From Acanthacorydalis orientalis (lineage: Eukaryota; Arthropoda; Insecta; Megaloptera; Corydalidae), in NCBI GenBank assembly GCA_034766995.1, contig CM068316.1:20425590-20489589 (forward strand): a DNA stretch of 64,000 bases, read 5' to 3'. Positions 11,079 through 24,534 of the stretch are shown here, piece after piece. The position numbers and the translations under genes are program-made. Under the pieces are notes generated by a model that was not told the origin of the DNA, did not search any database, and worked only from the letters and a program-made list of their open reading frames with translations. Numbering within the stretch: the first letter of the stretch is position 1; every line of letters starts with the position of its first letter.

Positions 11079-12372
11079 CGAGGGTGGTCCCAGAAGTACC
11101 CGGCCTGACCTAGAAATGGCGGTAGTTGTTTGAAAAATATCACTGTATTAGAAAGTACACAATCTATAAAGCATATGTTTCAAGTTTGGGGACGCCACGT
11201 TGTTTAGTATTTGTTTGGAAGCCATCAATAGTGAACGTTTTCAGTGAATTTGTGAAAATGGAGAAAATTGGTCATCGTTACGTGATACAATACTTTTATT
11301 TGAAAGGCCTCAACCCAACCAATATAAAAGCTGAACTGGATTCTACTCTGGGTGAGTGTACTCCTTCGTTTACAACAGTGAAACATTGGGTAGCAGAGTT
11401 TAAACGTGGCCGTACGAGCTGCCAAGACGAGCATCGCAGTGGTCGCCCAAATGTGGTGACGACTCCAGAAATGGTGAAGAAAATCCACAAAGCGGTACTG
11501 GATGATCGTCGACTGAAAGTGCGCGAGCTAGCAGAGCTAGTAGGCATTTCAAAAAGTGCGGTACGTCGCATATTATCTGAAAATTTGGACGTGAGAGAGC
11601 TGTGTGCAAGATGGGTGCCGCGTTTGCTCACACTTGAGCAAAAACAGTGTCGTGAAGATGTTTCAATTGAGTGTTTAGCGAAGTTTCACAGCAACAAAGC
11701 AGAATTTTTGCGCCGTTTCATAACCATGGATGAAACATGGGTCCATCACTTCACACCCGAGACAAAAGAACAATCAAAACAATGGACTGAACAGGGAGAA
11801 CCGGCTCCAAAGAAGGCGAAGACCGTTTCATCTGCAGGCAAGGTCATGGCGTCGGTATTTTGGGATGCGCGTGGGATAATTTTCATTGACTATCTTGAAA
11901 GAGGAAAAACTATCAACGGCGAGTATTATGCGAACTTATTGCAACGTTTGAGCGAAGAAATCAAGCAAAAACGGCCGCATTTGGCTAAGAAGAAAGTGTC
12001 GTTTCATCAAGACAATGCACCAGCTCACAAATCCGCTATTGCAATGGCCAAAATTAATGAATTAAAGATTGAATTGCTACCTCATGCACCCTATTCGCCA
12101 GATTTAGCCCCCTCGGATTATTTTCTGTTCCCAAACTTGAAAAAATGGCTCAGTGGTCAAAGATTTCCCAACGATGAAGAAGTGATGTCGGCAGTTAATG
12201 GGTATTTCGAGGAGCAAGACAGTTCTTATTATAAAAAGGGTATCGAACTTATTGAACATCGCTGGGAAAAGTGTATAGAGCTGAAAGGAGATTATGTTGA
12301 AAAATAAATATATTTTTTTCCAAAATTTTTGTGTTTTCTTTGTTGGGTCGGGTACTTCTGGGACCACCCTCG
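11079..12372 (+). mobile_element. Full-length mariner element with intact transposase
   Basis: The terminal inverted repeats start CGAGGGTGGTCCCAGAAGTA at both ends and continue CCCG, giving at least 24 matching bases. TA duplications lie at 11077-11078 and 12373-12374. The length of 1294 bp is standard for an autonomous mariner. The untranslated leader is about 180 bp and the trailer about 65 bp. Perfect ends and an unbroken gene indicate a recent insertion that may still be capable of movement. Confidence 0.95.
11258..12307 (+). CDS. Mariner transposase, intact, 349 aa
   Basis: Function: cuts and reinserts the element at TA sites. The start was chosen at ATG 11258 (MEKIGHRYV); the frame is open further upstream to 11126 without an ATG, but 349 residues is the normal family length. 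Residues 1-55 form the first helix-turn-helix; the linker ends in GRPNV (62-66); the second helix-turn-helix spans about 86-110 (VRELAELVGISKSAVRRIL). WVPRLLT (119-125) precedes the catalytic domain. Catalytic aspartates are D158 (TMDETW), D252 (HQDNA) and D287 (YSPDLAPSD), with 34 residues between the last two, so the triad is DD34D. The C terminus, GDYVEK, is typical. There are no stops or frameshifts. It is the only complete transposase in the window. Its ends differ from those of every other mariner here, so cross-mobilisation of the others is not implied. Confidence 0.95.
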   Translation: MEKIGHRYVIQYFYLKGLNPTNIKAELDSTLGECTPSFTTVKHWVAEFKRGRTSCQDEHRSGRPNVVTTPEMVKKIHKAVLDDRRLKVRELAELVGISKSAVRRILSENLDVRELCARWVPRLLTLEQKQCREDVSIECLAKFHSNKAEFLRRFITMDETWVHHFTPETKEQSKQWTEQGEPAPKKAKTVSSAGKVMASVFWDARGIIFIDYLERGKTINGEYYANLLQRLSEEIKQKRPHLAKKKVSFHQDNAPAHKSAIAMAKINELKIELLPHAPYSPDLAPSDYFLFPNLKKWLSGQRFPNDEEVMSAVNGYFEEQDSSYYKKGIELIEHRWEKCIELKGDYVEK

Positions 12373-12576
12373 TATATTAACTGATTTGAAAGCATATTAT
12401 ACTAAATGTACGTAAAGAGCGTATTCGCAGTTCTAAAAAATATGAAATTATTTACTGTTTGTTTTGCTATACTCAATTTTTTCTTACAAAAATTATTTAC
12501 GATTTAATAAGTTATAATAAGAATTTATATAATTACATTAAATTAATTTTAAATATCAATAAAATTTTATAAATGT

Positions 12577-12655
<79 letters not shown>

Positions 12656-13251
12656 TATATATATAGACATATATGTATGTATGTATGTAATTTTCATCAT
12701 AGAAACACTAATATTATTATACGTAATAAGATTTGAACTGGAAATAATAAACGAAAGACGAATTTGTAAGTTCATTGACCGTTACCGTGCAAATACTAGG
12801 GCACTTAGTTTAATATGTATTTCTTATTCAGACGTGAGAGAAAATTTACATTCCTATTTAATATACGGATATGCTTGGTCAAAACAATGTTATGTTGAAC
12901 TTTATAGGAAAAAATATATTTTAGTACTTATAAAATGAATGAATATCAATAAGTACCGAAATGTTAATTTAACCTCTATAATTATAGCTTATATTTAAAA
13001 ATGATTATTGTAAGTCATCTTAAGAAAAATACTTTTACTGTATTTCTATTCCTATCGAGAATATGTGTTGAGTGTCTATTTAAATTAAAGTGAAAATTAC
13101 TTAATTGTATTATAAATAGTTATGTAAAATCGCATGTAGTAATAAAAAAGTAATCTCAGTTGAAACAATATGATTTGGCAAAAAGTATTGGATTTTAAAA
13201 AAGACTGAATTTCCTTAAATCTTTATGCCTCTGAATTCTAAACTATACTTA

Positions 13252-13330
13252 TGTGATACAAATTATTAAATACATATATACATATTTTAAAATTATTTCT
13301 CATTCATAATATCTCTTGTATGCTTATTAA
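13252..13330 (+). repeat. 79-bp direct repeat, copy B
   Basis: Partner of 10804-10882. The pair brackets the intact mariner at a distance of about 2.4 kb. Confidence 0.85.
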
Positions 13331-13479
13331 TGATTACAGATTTATATCAGAAAATTTCAGAAAATAAAAACAGCAATCTTATTAAATTTATAATTGAGAT
13401 TTTTATACTTGGAGCCTGTTGCTATATGGTCTTGTTTTTCAATTTTTCAACATCAATATTGAAAATTTCATAAAAGTAG

Positions 13480-13524
<45 letters not shown>

Positions 13525-14247
13525 ATATGTAAACTTTTAATATTTGATGATCTGTTACTGGTACATAAATGAATGTAATGGTTCTTCTTTCATGCATTTA
13601 TACATATTTTCATTTCATCAAAGCAATAGTTTGTTTCTATATCTCTTTTATTCCTTAACTTCCAACAATAATTATTGTTCTTCATCTATGTTAGCCTCTG
13701 TCTTCGTAATTTCGTTCATCTGTTATTTTTATGTGCAAAAATTAATTCTGTGCCATTAAACTGAATTAGTCGTAACTTTATTTTAAATAAAAATATTTTC
13801 TCGCCGTTTCAGGATTTTGAAGTGGCAACCTTAACATTTAAAAACACTATATACCTTGGCTAAGCAGTTGGCATAACCTCACAAAACAGTAGTGAACATG
13901 ATGACGTCAAAAAAGCAGCATATTTTTCTCATTAGAGTTGAAAAAATTCTGTAGAAGCCACTGGTATGATTTTTTTATCTTTAGGGGAAGTGTTGTTTTC
14001 TTGTTCAGCATTTAACATAGAAAAAATGCCAAAACATTGGAAGAGATCCGAAAATGCATTAAGACTTCATCGACTGAAAACCTCTATTTTAATCGACGAA
14101 AAATTCGTCAATTACCCGGTAGATGAAGCAAAGTTATACAAATAATAAAGGGTATTTTAAGGATTGAAATGTATTCGATTTTTCCGTGAACACTTATTTT
14201 TTATAAAAAAAGGCACCGAATTAATTTATGCACCTTATTTATATGTA

Positions 14248-14332
<85 letters not shown>

Positions 14333-14811
14333 ATATGTATATATGTATATTACCAACAAACTTAAAAATATTAAATATACTAAACATATAAAAGAATATT
14401 TACAAAAAATATTATACCGTATGGTTTATTTCAATACTTATGTTACTAAGGATAATATGTGAAAAATTCGAACAGTTAGCATGTATAATTATAATTTTAG
14501 ATAAAAATTTACTCACTATGTAAATGAAAGTTGGTATATGGTATTTATTAATGTCAATGTAAATATTTTATGTATTTACTACATGCAAAGTCGTTGACCA
14601 TTATTTTAAAACTAGTATAATTTGTAAAAGTAAGTTGTTTTGTTACTTACAGTATTTTATTTTTAATGATTCATTACTTTCCTTGAAAATATTATATTAC
14701 AAATTTTGTCATATTGTGATCTTTTTTTAATGTATATGCATATATGTAATTATAATTTTATTATAAAAATGTATTGTAAATTAATTTTGCAAATTACATA
14801 CATTTATTTTA

Positions 14812-14885
14812 GGTTGGTAGAAAATTAATTGCGATTTATGACCTTTAAATTCATAACAAAAACCGCAATTATTTTGCTACCAACC
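14812..14885. mobile_element. 74-bp mariner hairpin derivative, copy A
   Basis: Starts GGTTGGTAGAAAATTAATTG and ends with the inverted GCTACCAACC, with TA on each side (14810-14811, 14886-14887). The arms are about 30 nt around a 14-nt centre. The segment from the centre to the right matches the right end of the mariner at 30074-30627, so the copy is essentially the terminal repeats of that family. A TA microsatellite begins just after it. Confidence 0.85.
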
Positions 14886-14887
14886 TA

Positions 14888-14950
<63 letters not shown>

Positions 14951-15200
14951 CTGACTTTTATGACAGCTCAGCGTATTTTTACATTCAAATGAAATGTAAA
15001 AATGTTTGGTATTGCATCAATTATTCATAAATCCTAAAGAGATTAAAAGTTCAGAAGTTATTCACAAAAATGCATGAAATTTGTTGTGCTATCAAATGAT
15101 GAAATATGCCAATAGGGAGAACGGTGCATTTTTCGAAAATAATGTCATTTTCGTATTACTTTTGCACATATACACTTTTATACACTCATTTTAGTAACAC

Positions 15201-15238
<38 letters not shown>

Positions 15239-15997
15239 ATTGTTTTTTTTTATTATTTTTGCAATGTATTTTCAAATCGATTAGATATGTTAATCACTTG
15301 AAATATTATCTAAAGTATATATATTCCAATTAATCAATGGAAATGTGTCCTAATAAACTCATTTTCTTAGCATCAGATAAAACGTTTATTTTTATGCAGA
15401 TTGCAGTCTTGCAAATTTCCACTGTAACAGTTAACTAATGAAGTATATACCTCAAAAGATATTCAAGATTTCGTATTATATTTACATTAAAGTGTTATTT
15501 AAATATAAGGACGTAAATGAATTCTAATTACAAATAATATTTAATATATCATTGTTACAATTGGCCTTTTTAGTTTCGTATAATTTAGAGAATAATTAAC
15601 ACACATACATACATATATGTGTGTGTGTATATAAATATATATATATATAAAATTTACTATGTACTTCTACTAATTTAATATAATCAAAATGAACTGTAAT
15701 AGGTGGTGTATAAATTTATATAAATACAATAGTTAAATATTTATATGCACTTGTGTTTAAACATATACAGAAAAACAAGAGGTGGCGGAGGGGAAATTTT
15801 TCCAGCACTGTCATACAGATAAGAATATTTGTTACATTGTATTTTTTATATATTCAGAATTGAAATACCACGCTTTATTTAGGTTCCATTAATTAAACGT
15901 GTAGTTTCTGTTCATGATTTTTTTAAATTTAATAATATATTTTTCCTTATATGCATATTATCAAGTTGTGTACATAGAGTAATACTTTACAATATAT

Positions 15998-16050
<53 letters not shown>

Positions 16051-16584
16051 ATGGTAAATAAAATGACTAATACCTACACCTCTTTATCTACAGACGGTGT
16101 CAGTAATGTACGAAGTGGAATAAAAAATAATATAAAAAACATGGTAGCACACTATGGGAACTACGCTCTGTATGAAAAAGGCGAACTTTACTTATAAATA
16201 TAAGTTAATTTTTAAGTTGATTTAAATAGTAATGTTTGAAAAAGATTCTTATATTGAATACAATGAATTTTTCGAAAACATTATTTTAATTTTTTTGTAA
16301 AGTTATAATATTTAAAAAAGATTGTTCGCCGTTAATTTATTACTTTATTAACATACTTATTACTGAAACAAAATAGAGTAAACATATTATATACTTTAAA
16401 TGTTCCGGCAAAAAATAGTTCATAATTTTAATATTAAATCAAATCAAATTTCGCCTACTTTGAATGATTCTAATTTGATTATATAAAAATTTATAATTAA
16501 GATTATAGTAAAACAGAAAAAACATATTTTTAAAATATTGTTTTGAGCAAGATAAGTAATTTTGAATATGTTCAAACTCGAACA

Positions 16585-16647
<63 letters not shown>

Positions 16648-17275
16648 GAATGATTCATTCTACTACAATTACAACAATAAAAAATAAGTTTTTAATTAAG
16701 CGTTCACCAAATAAAGCTTATTTTTGTTGTTAGTAGAACAGCAAATAATAAATAGTTAATTGTGGAATACAAAACTCGAATGAAACATTTAATACTACTC
16801 TATATTGTGCTCAGTTTAACATTATAAATATAAATAAACGTCGATTTTTTTGTCAAGAGGAAAGGAATCTTTTGCGTCATATGAAAAATCATCTAAAATT
16901 TAAGTGAATTTGGACGGGAACTTCTTACATTCAAATGCACTAAGTAATAGATATTCTTCTGAAATTGTATCAACAGACCTTTATCTTTGAAGTCACTGCT
17001 AAATGTTTCAAACGTAAATAAACACCTAAATTTGTAAAACATCAAAATAGTAAATTAATTTCGACTTCCGGAGATGATGTATTCTTTGATAATAGAATTG
17101 ACCGTTTATCAAATCAGAACTGATCATATAAAACGATAACCAAACTATTTATTCAGTATGTGTTAAATTAAAAAAAATTAATGTAATTTTTTATAAAAAC
17201 CACAATTATTTTTGCTTGCAACGTCCGTGCACATACATAAAACACATTGACACACACACACATATATATACATAC

Positions 17276-17325
<50 letters not shown>

Positions 17326-17647
17326 CATAAAATATATTCTTTTCACATGCTATAAATTACATTGTTTAAATACGTCACCTCGAACTCTCGTCTGCATTTC
17401 TTATTCGTTGTAAGTGGTATGAAGAGACATGGTATGATATAACATTGAGGAAAATTTATTTTTAATTACATATATACATTTTTTACGCAAAATCTTAAAA
17501 AGCGATAATTTTAGTAAATATAATTATCTTAGTGTAATGTTTTTTTAATGATGTGTATCAAATAGTTTGATTTAGAATATTTTATAAGCAAATTTTGTAT
17601 TTTAGATTGCTCATAATACTCTTTAGAAACTAATTATTTCATATTTA

Positions 17648-18867
17648 TGTGAGTGGTTTAAAGAGTAACTTGGTTCGTGTACTCACTGTGGGAGAGTGGA
17701 GAAGCTAGATATGTTTTCATATAGTTCCCTCATTTTTAATAACATGTGTAAAGTTGCAAGTCATTCTGCCATTAATTATTCGTCGATCAGTTGTTTCGAC
17801 ACAAGCGATTCGTGCGCAAGTGTAAAATGGATAAAATTAAAATTCGAGGTGTGACTAGTTATTTTTTTTGTAAGAGAAAACAGCGAATGAAAACTAAGAA
17901 AAGATATTTTCCACATTGGGTGAATCTTGTCCTTACGAAACCGTTTGACTAACAGAATAAATTTAAATATAACAGTACGAGTATCGAAGATGCACCACGC
18001 TCAGAAAGCCCGAAAACAGCTGCCATTCCAGAAATCAATGATAAAGTCCATGATATAGTTTTGTCCGACCAGCGAGGGAAAGTGGTTAAGATAGTTGTGA
18101 TCATAGGTATCTCAACTAAGCGAACGCATTTCATTTTGTGTAATGAATTTTATATGAAAAAACTTTCCGCAAGATGAGTGTCGCGTTTACTCACTGCAAA
18201 GTAAAATCGAGTTCATACACGAACATTAGTCGATTTCTTGAAACTGTTTAAGAAGAATCAAGTGGATTTCATGCGGTGTTTTGTGACCGTAGTTGAAACT
18301 TAGATTCACCATTATACACCAGAATCGAAAACAGTGGACTAAACGTGGTGAAATAACTTCAAAGAAGGCAGGCGAAAGGATGATGGCATGAGTTTTTTGA
18401 GATTCAAAAGGAGTTCTCTTAAGCAACTATCTCCAGAAGGGAAAACAGTTTCTGGTCAATACTACGCTAAACTTTCAGAGAAGAGGAAGATAGTGATCAC
18501 GGAAAAACGTCCCGGAATGGCCAAGAAAACCATGATAAGATATCGGCTCTGCAAGCGTTGTCGCTCAGCAAAAACGCACACTCCACATCCACCGTATTCG
18601 CCTGATTTGGCTCCCTCGAACTTCCATCTGTTCCCGAAATTCAAAATTTTCTTGTACGGAAAGCGATTTAGACCAATGAAGAGACGATAGAAACGACTAT
18701 TTTAATGATTTCGAAGAAGCCTACATCCAGGAGGGAATCGCGAAGCTAGAGAAACGTTGTGAAAGTGCTTTGAGCTTCGAGGTGATTATGTCAAAAAATG
18801 AAGTACACTTTGAAACTGAAGCTGTTGTTTCTAATATCGAACCAAGTTACTCTTCGAGCCCTCCACG
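17648..18867 (+). mobile_element. Decayed mariner element, family shared with 40386-41518
   Basis: The right end read inward (CGTGGAGGGCTCGAAGAGTA) resembles the left end (TGTGAGTGGTTTAAAGAGTA). Both continue ACTTGGTTCG, and TA flanks each side (17646-17647, 18868-18869). The length of 1220 bp means it is close to full size but mutated. Confidence 0.85.
17827..18801 (+). pseudogene. Mariner transposase pseudogene
   Basis: The frame opens at ATG 17827 (MDKIKIRG) and is interrupted by several stops and frameshifts. Recognisable blocks are a second helix-turn-helix region (GISTKRTHFIL), SRLLTAK corresponding to WVPRLLT, HHYTPESK after the first catalytic site, GKTVSGQYYAKL, RPGMAKKTM and YSPDLAPSNFHLF. 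The third catalytic aspartate is changed to asparagine (SN for SD), and the HDNA motif is deleted or unreadable. It ends GDYVKK and TGA near 18801. It is dead. Confidence 0.85.
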
Positions 18868-18869
18868 TA

Positions 18870-18964
18870 TTTATATACCTGCATATTTTTTATGTATATG
18901 ATTCAACACTTCGCAAGTTTTAATTGTTCTATGTTATTTGGAACAATATAACCTTGAAATAATT

Positions 18965-19024
<60 letters not shown>

Positions 19025-19168
19025 CTCATCTGAAAAATGTTTGTATATAATCATTTTTATATTAATTTTTTTCTGTAATTCAATACTGTATGTATATCAT
19101 TTTAATGAATAATTTACACACAAATTAATAGCAAGGAACAGCAGTGAAATTGGAAAAATGTATGTATG

Positions 19169-19203
<35 letters not shown>

Positions 19204-19933
19204 ATGTATGTATGTATCAGTTGCAATCTCAACTAATGATTTAGCCCATCTGAACGACAAAAAAACGTGGCATTATTCAATATCAGAAATAACAATTTAC
19301 AGTTTGCATCTTGTATGAATGATCCCTGTACATTAAGCTCAAAAATAAACTTTTTGTTTTTAAAATTTGCAAAAATGTGCAAACGTGTAAAAAGCATTGA
19401 AACTGATAAATGGACATTATTAGGTATTATAAATGTTTATATTTGAGTGTATTGGAGACGCAATAGCAGATAAAAATATCCAAAATTCGAAATCCCCGAG
19501 TATCTTCATATTGTAAATAATAAAAGAAGTTGTAAGCGACATGATACCCGAATCTCTAATCTTTAATTAGGATACTTATTTTTCACATATCATTTGGATA
19601 CATTTATTAATATTATCATTTATTATTATAATGCATTAAAATGTGAAAATGCTCTAATTACAACCTAACGAAACGAAACATTTTAAAGACATTAAACATT
19701 TCAGTGACATTGATTGATAGAAATTACGAAATGCTATTAATATAATAATACATAAATATACAAGTGTTTTATAAAAAGTAATGAATATTGTATCTTATTA
19801 ATTACAATTTAAGAAATGTTTTTTTTAATGTTAAACTTGACAACGCTATAAGAATATAGAGTCATTAATCATAAGTTGATATCTTTGCACTTTGTAGGAA
19901 AAATTAATAGAAAGTATTGCAAAAAAGATTGAG

Positions 19934-19989
<56 letters not shown>

Positions 19990-20782
19990 CTAATACTTTC
20001 ATTATCCAATTGATGTTGCCAAATTTCACAGCATAGCAACTCGGATATATTCAAACAAGTTAAATGTTGATTAATTATGGTTAATTTTTTTAAAAGAGCA
20101 CACGAAACTTTAATGAAGTTTTACACAAACATTCATCTATGCATAAGATACATTTACAAAAAGTTTCACTCATTTTTCGATTTTTTCCTTCATATTCGAC
20201 AAACATACTTTTTTCCTTAATAGCGCGTACAAAAGTACTGAAAATGTTAATTGTAATCTCTCCTAAACGATACACAGACTTGGTTTTAAAATGTATAATA
20301 ATTGTAACTTTAGATTGAAAAAAAAATACATTTTTTTTGGTTTTATTGACTTTATTATCAGTACTATTATATATACTATATTTTTTAAAAAAAATGTGCA
20401 TAGGGAATTACGAAATTTTTGTAACATTCTGCTATTTTTATAACTCCAAATATTTTCTATGACAATATTTCTACTCGTTTTTTTTAGTATTGCGTCACAC
20501 ATTTATCTTATCGAATAAGTTATAATATTTTAGTTATAATATATAATCAAAATTACCCACAAAAAAATTTATAAAACATTGTTGCAAAAAATAATCTATC
20601 TGCAAGAATTTTTATATAGGCATATATATATATATAGACACACATACAAATCCATGACGTCAACTATTTATTTGATATATTTATTGTTTCATTCGATGAC
20701 ATGTGCGTCCTTAAAATTGACAAGTGGGCGAACGCAGCGTGCCCGGCGATTGCCGAGCGAAGCGAGTCGAGGGCGGAGCCCC

Positions 20783-20851
<69 letters not shown>

Positions 20852-21667
20852 AGTAAACTAATACCACTACTGTACGCACGCTCTGAAACCCTGATCTCCA
20901 AAATTAAGATACGCAAGGTGATACACGATCAATTTATATCCATTTTAACACGATTTTAATATTTTTAACAATATCTTTTCATATTTTTTGAAGCCAAAAA
21001 AAGTATAAATTAAATTCTCAGTTCATATATGCGTTTGATTCATAAGATTAACAAATCATAAGAATGCCAGAGTTTTATACATAAAATCTTTAGTGAGCGC
21101 ACCACCGATGAAATATTTTTGTATTTAAAAAATGTCTAAAGTTTCAATATAAGTATTATTTTTTTTTTTGTTTTAAGTATTGTAGTGATAAAATTATGGA
21201 TAAAGTTAAAAAGCTTCATTGTCTACTTAAGACTGTTATCTTTAAATTGTATTTCACCCGTTCATTATTAAAAACTATGTTTTATTTAAAACGTGTATAA
21301 ATATAGGAATGTGTAGTCTGTTAAGTGATATATGAATGGAGCATTTATCATAGAGAAACTTCATCAATGAATTAATTTACATTATGAGTATTAAGTAATA
21401 GCAGTGTTATTTTAATCTAAAAAGCATCCCTGAATAGAAATAAATATTTTCTTATTCAAAATAACATTCACTATATTTTTAAAAAATATTAAAATATCTC
21501 AAAATAGACTATAAATCGATATACAATTTCAGTCAAACAAATATTATTATATTGTTATACTGTAATATTTTTCCATCCATACATGCTACATAACTTTACT
21601 AAATGAAAATTAAATATATAAATATTACCTTAGTAAGATAATTAAAACATAAGGGTAAACAATATTT

Positions 21668-21753
<86 letters not shown>

Positions 21754-22219
21754 TTTAAAATAATAGACAGATTTATGTACAAGAATATTTCTTAAAGTGG
21801 ACAAGATTATAATTACAAACTTAATTTTATGTTCAGTTTCAGTAACATAAATTACCTAATTTGAAACTTTTACTATTACTTGTAAAGGTTTTCCCAAAGT
21901 TTATCTGAATTGTAAAATAAAAAACAGCAGATGTAAAACAATGCGATAAAAAATCTACTTTACGTTTCGTAATCACATTCAACAATACTTCATAAATTAT
22001 AACATGTAAAACATAATAGAAATAATATTTAAACTATTATTAAGGTAATAAAGTCACGTAATAATTCATAGTAAAATGAAAATATGCTCATTTTTAATGT
22101 TTATTTGGTATTTGTCACGCTGAATAAAAACGGGAATCACCATTCTTTATTTGTTTTGTGAAGGTCATTATGTTCGTTGCATTTATGTATGAATAAATGA
22201 AACGTGTGTACACCTTATG

Positions 22220-22286
<67 letters not shown>

Positions 22287-24179
22287 TATATATATATAAA
22301 CATAACTTAATATTTGAATTCTTGGCTCAAACTCAATAAACCTGCAGTTATCGTTTGCCACTATGCTGTTACTTTACTTTCACAAATTAATATCTACCAC
22401 AAATATGCAAAAAATTTGATCAAAACTCCCAATAATTGATAATTGTTTCATTTTATACGTTAACAAGCATTTAAACATCGTGCTATTATTTCAAGAACCA
22501 CAACACATGTTCTGTATGAAAGAAGAGAATTCTTGAAATTTGAAAAGTTTGTCATTAAAGAAATATTTTAGTACACAAAATTAATTCATTTATGAACACT
22601 CATCTTTCTTTATATTCCTAAACACTTAATCTTTTATCAAAAGTTATTAAACACTTATAAATATGCTTTTTTATTTTTATAATTTCACATTTTCTAAATA
22701 TTACACAATTTCCTGCATCAGGAAACATGTCGCATACGCTTAAAGTTATTACATCATTTTTCTCAAGTTCGTATATTGTGTATCTTTTTAATATTTGCTA
22801 CTATTTCATTCAAATCTTAAAATTTCACTATTCCTTTCACTGATGTCATACTGAACATTTAAATATATGATAATATACATACTTCCAGAAAGTTTAAGCA
22901 AAACTTAAACTTAAATGCAAATAAAAACTGTATCCAGACCAACGGAACAATTAATGAAGATGAAACAAAACTCATTTTCAGACAAGACTAATTTACTCAT
23001 ACATAATGTACTTTTTGTCTGAACTGTATATTTTAAATATAAGGTTTTTTGAAAAACATCTTTAGAGTCATACAATATGAAAAAAATGGTGCTTGGAACT
23101 CTCGCGCGTTGGAAATGAAATTTCTTATCAATATTTTTTTAAATATCAAAACCGATAATGTTTCTTAATGTGAATAAGTTTTAGGATATTAGAATTACGA
23201 GATGGTAATGCGGTATACAAATTGAGTAAAAATAGCGTAATTAAATTAAATATTTTAATCTTTATTCATCAATCTCCATCGATTCTATTCTAAGAATGAA
23301 ATTATTTCCTTATGATAACTAAAACCATGCTTCATAAATACACTATGGTAGTACACTATGAAAGCGCTCAGCCTACGTGCATATACGGGCAGTACCCACT
23401 GCGCAAGCGCGTGACTTGTACGAGGTAGAAGAGTAGGAACGTTTCCCCCTCACTCCACTCAAAGCTTCTTGCTATGCTGTAAGCGTTTCACTTCTCATCT
23501 CGACCAATCAATTTACGTTACCACAGCTATAGAAGTTTCACTTCAAAAATTGAGGTGTTTGTTAGCTATTTCATCGTTCCGTAATTCTATTGTATATACA
23601 TGCATACAATTATATATATATATATATATTAAAAAATATTTTTTTAATACCTAAATTTTAAAATTTCTATAATCCAATATGTACTTATAGCACGTAAACT
23701 TATACAAGTACTTATATGTATAACTATACGTGTGTATATGTGTTTGTCTCTATATGTAGGTAATAAATGCGTACAGTTGTTATAAAATATATCAAAGTAA
23801 TAACAAGAATTCATAATGAAGTATACGATAAATATAATTCTGTAAGCGTAGTAAACTAAAACGTCTTGTCTGATCGCTTAAATAATACTATTACAACATA
23901 AAAATACAAAAAATTTAAAATATTCTTGATTGAATTTTCCTTCTTTATCTGTGCTTCTATTTTTAATCAAATTGTCTACATGTATATTTATTGAATAAAT
24001 ACAGTTTATGATAATAGAATAAGTAAATTAAATATAATTTATAATCTTAATTTTAACAGAAATGTGAATAAGTCAATTGATTTAAAGTGATTTTTTATAT
24101 TTAATAATTTAAACTATAATTTATTCGCAAGTGAGTGAGATTAAATATATTTTCAGCTAGAAAGGAAAAATTAACAGGT
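18870..24179. other. Gene-free region with TA microsatellites and GC-rich patches
   Basis: TA tracts lie at about 18966-19022, 19160-19218 (with GT), 19936-19991, 20785-20846, 21671-21751 and 22218-22300. A GC-rich patch at 20727-20785 contains GCCGAGCGAAGCGAGTCGAG and GGGCGGAGCCCCC next to a TA tract. Another GC-richer stretch at 23350-23480 is unexplained. No reading frame of recognisable family is present. Confidence 0.6.
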
Positions 24180-24183
24180 TTAA

Positions 24184-24530
24184 CACGTTCAACCCGGCTC
24201 GCTTTTTCATATTCTGAATGATAGGTCGGCGTGCGATTAAAAGTTGTTTATTCTTCTAGCGGTATTTGTTTGCTTATTTTCGTTATCAGTTATTTACCGT
24301 TTATTTTATCATAAGCAGTGAATATGTAATATTAACTGCTAATTCAGTTTACACACAATGAATGTTATTATTTAACCTCCTTCTATAACTTTACATTTAA
24401 GTGCAGTTTTACTTAAATTATGCTTTTATAAATATAATTGGAAGCATATATGGATACCACCCCTGGCTCACACCGCCTGATGGTGAAAATTATGTGATAA
24501 CCACCAGTGGATGCACACCGAGTTAACGTA
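24184..24530. mobile_element. Candidate piggyBac-like MITE
   Basis: TTAA occurs on both sides (24180-24183, 24531-24534). Inward ends are CACGTTCAACCCGGCTCGC and, from the right, TACGTTAACTCGGTGTGC, which align with one gap at about 13 of 18 positions. TTAA target duplication is the rule for piggyBac-superfamily elements. The 347-bp interior has no transposase frame. TTAA is common in such AT-rich DNA, so the call rests on the inverted ends. Confidence 0.5.
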
Positions 24531-24534
24531 TTAA

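Larger units (their letters stand above)
12375..17645. other. Gene-free region rich in TA microsatellites
   Basis: TA tracts lie at about 12581-12689, 13482-13521, 14242-14350, 14889-14949, 15206-15236, 15620-15650, 16002-16048, 16586-16640 and 17263-17324 (the last turns into GT). The second copy of the 79-bp repeat is at 13252-13330 and a 74-bp mariner hairpin at 14812-14885. The slightly GC-richer part 13800-14160 shows no recognisable frame. I see no host gene. Confidence 0.6.

Noticed and set aside
11126..11257. 44-codon in-frame extension upstream of the mariner ATG
   Set aside because: No ATG in it, it overlaps the untranslated leader, and the protein from 11258 already has the family length.
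11225..11631. Minus-strand open frames opposite the intact mariner transposase
   Set aside because: Shadows of the plus-strand coding sequence; no motifs.
20090..20502. Minus-strand frames of 79-103 codons
   Set aside because: No recognisable motif, low complexity K/F/I/N-rich composition, no splice or promoter context; chance frames in AT-rich DNA are expected.
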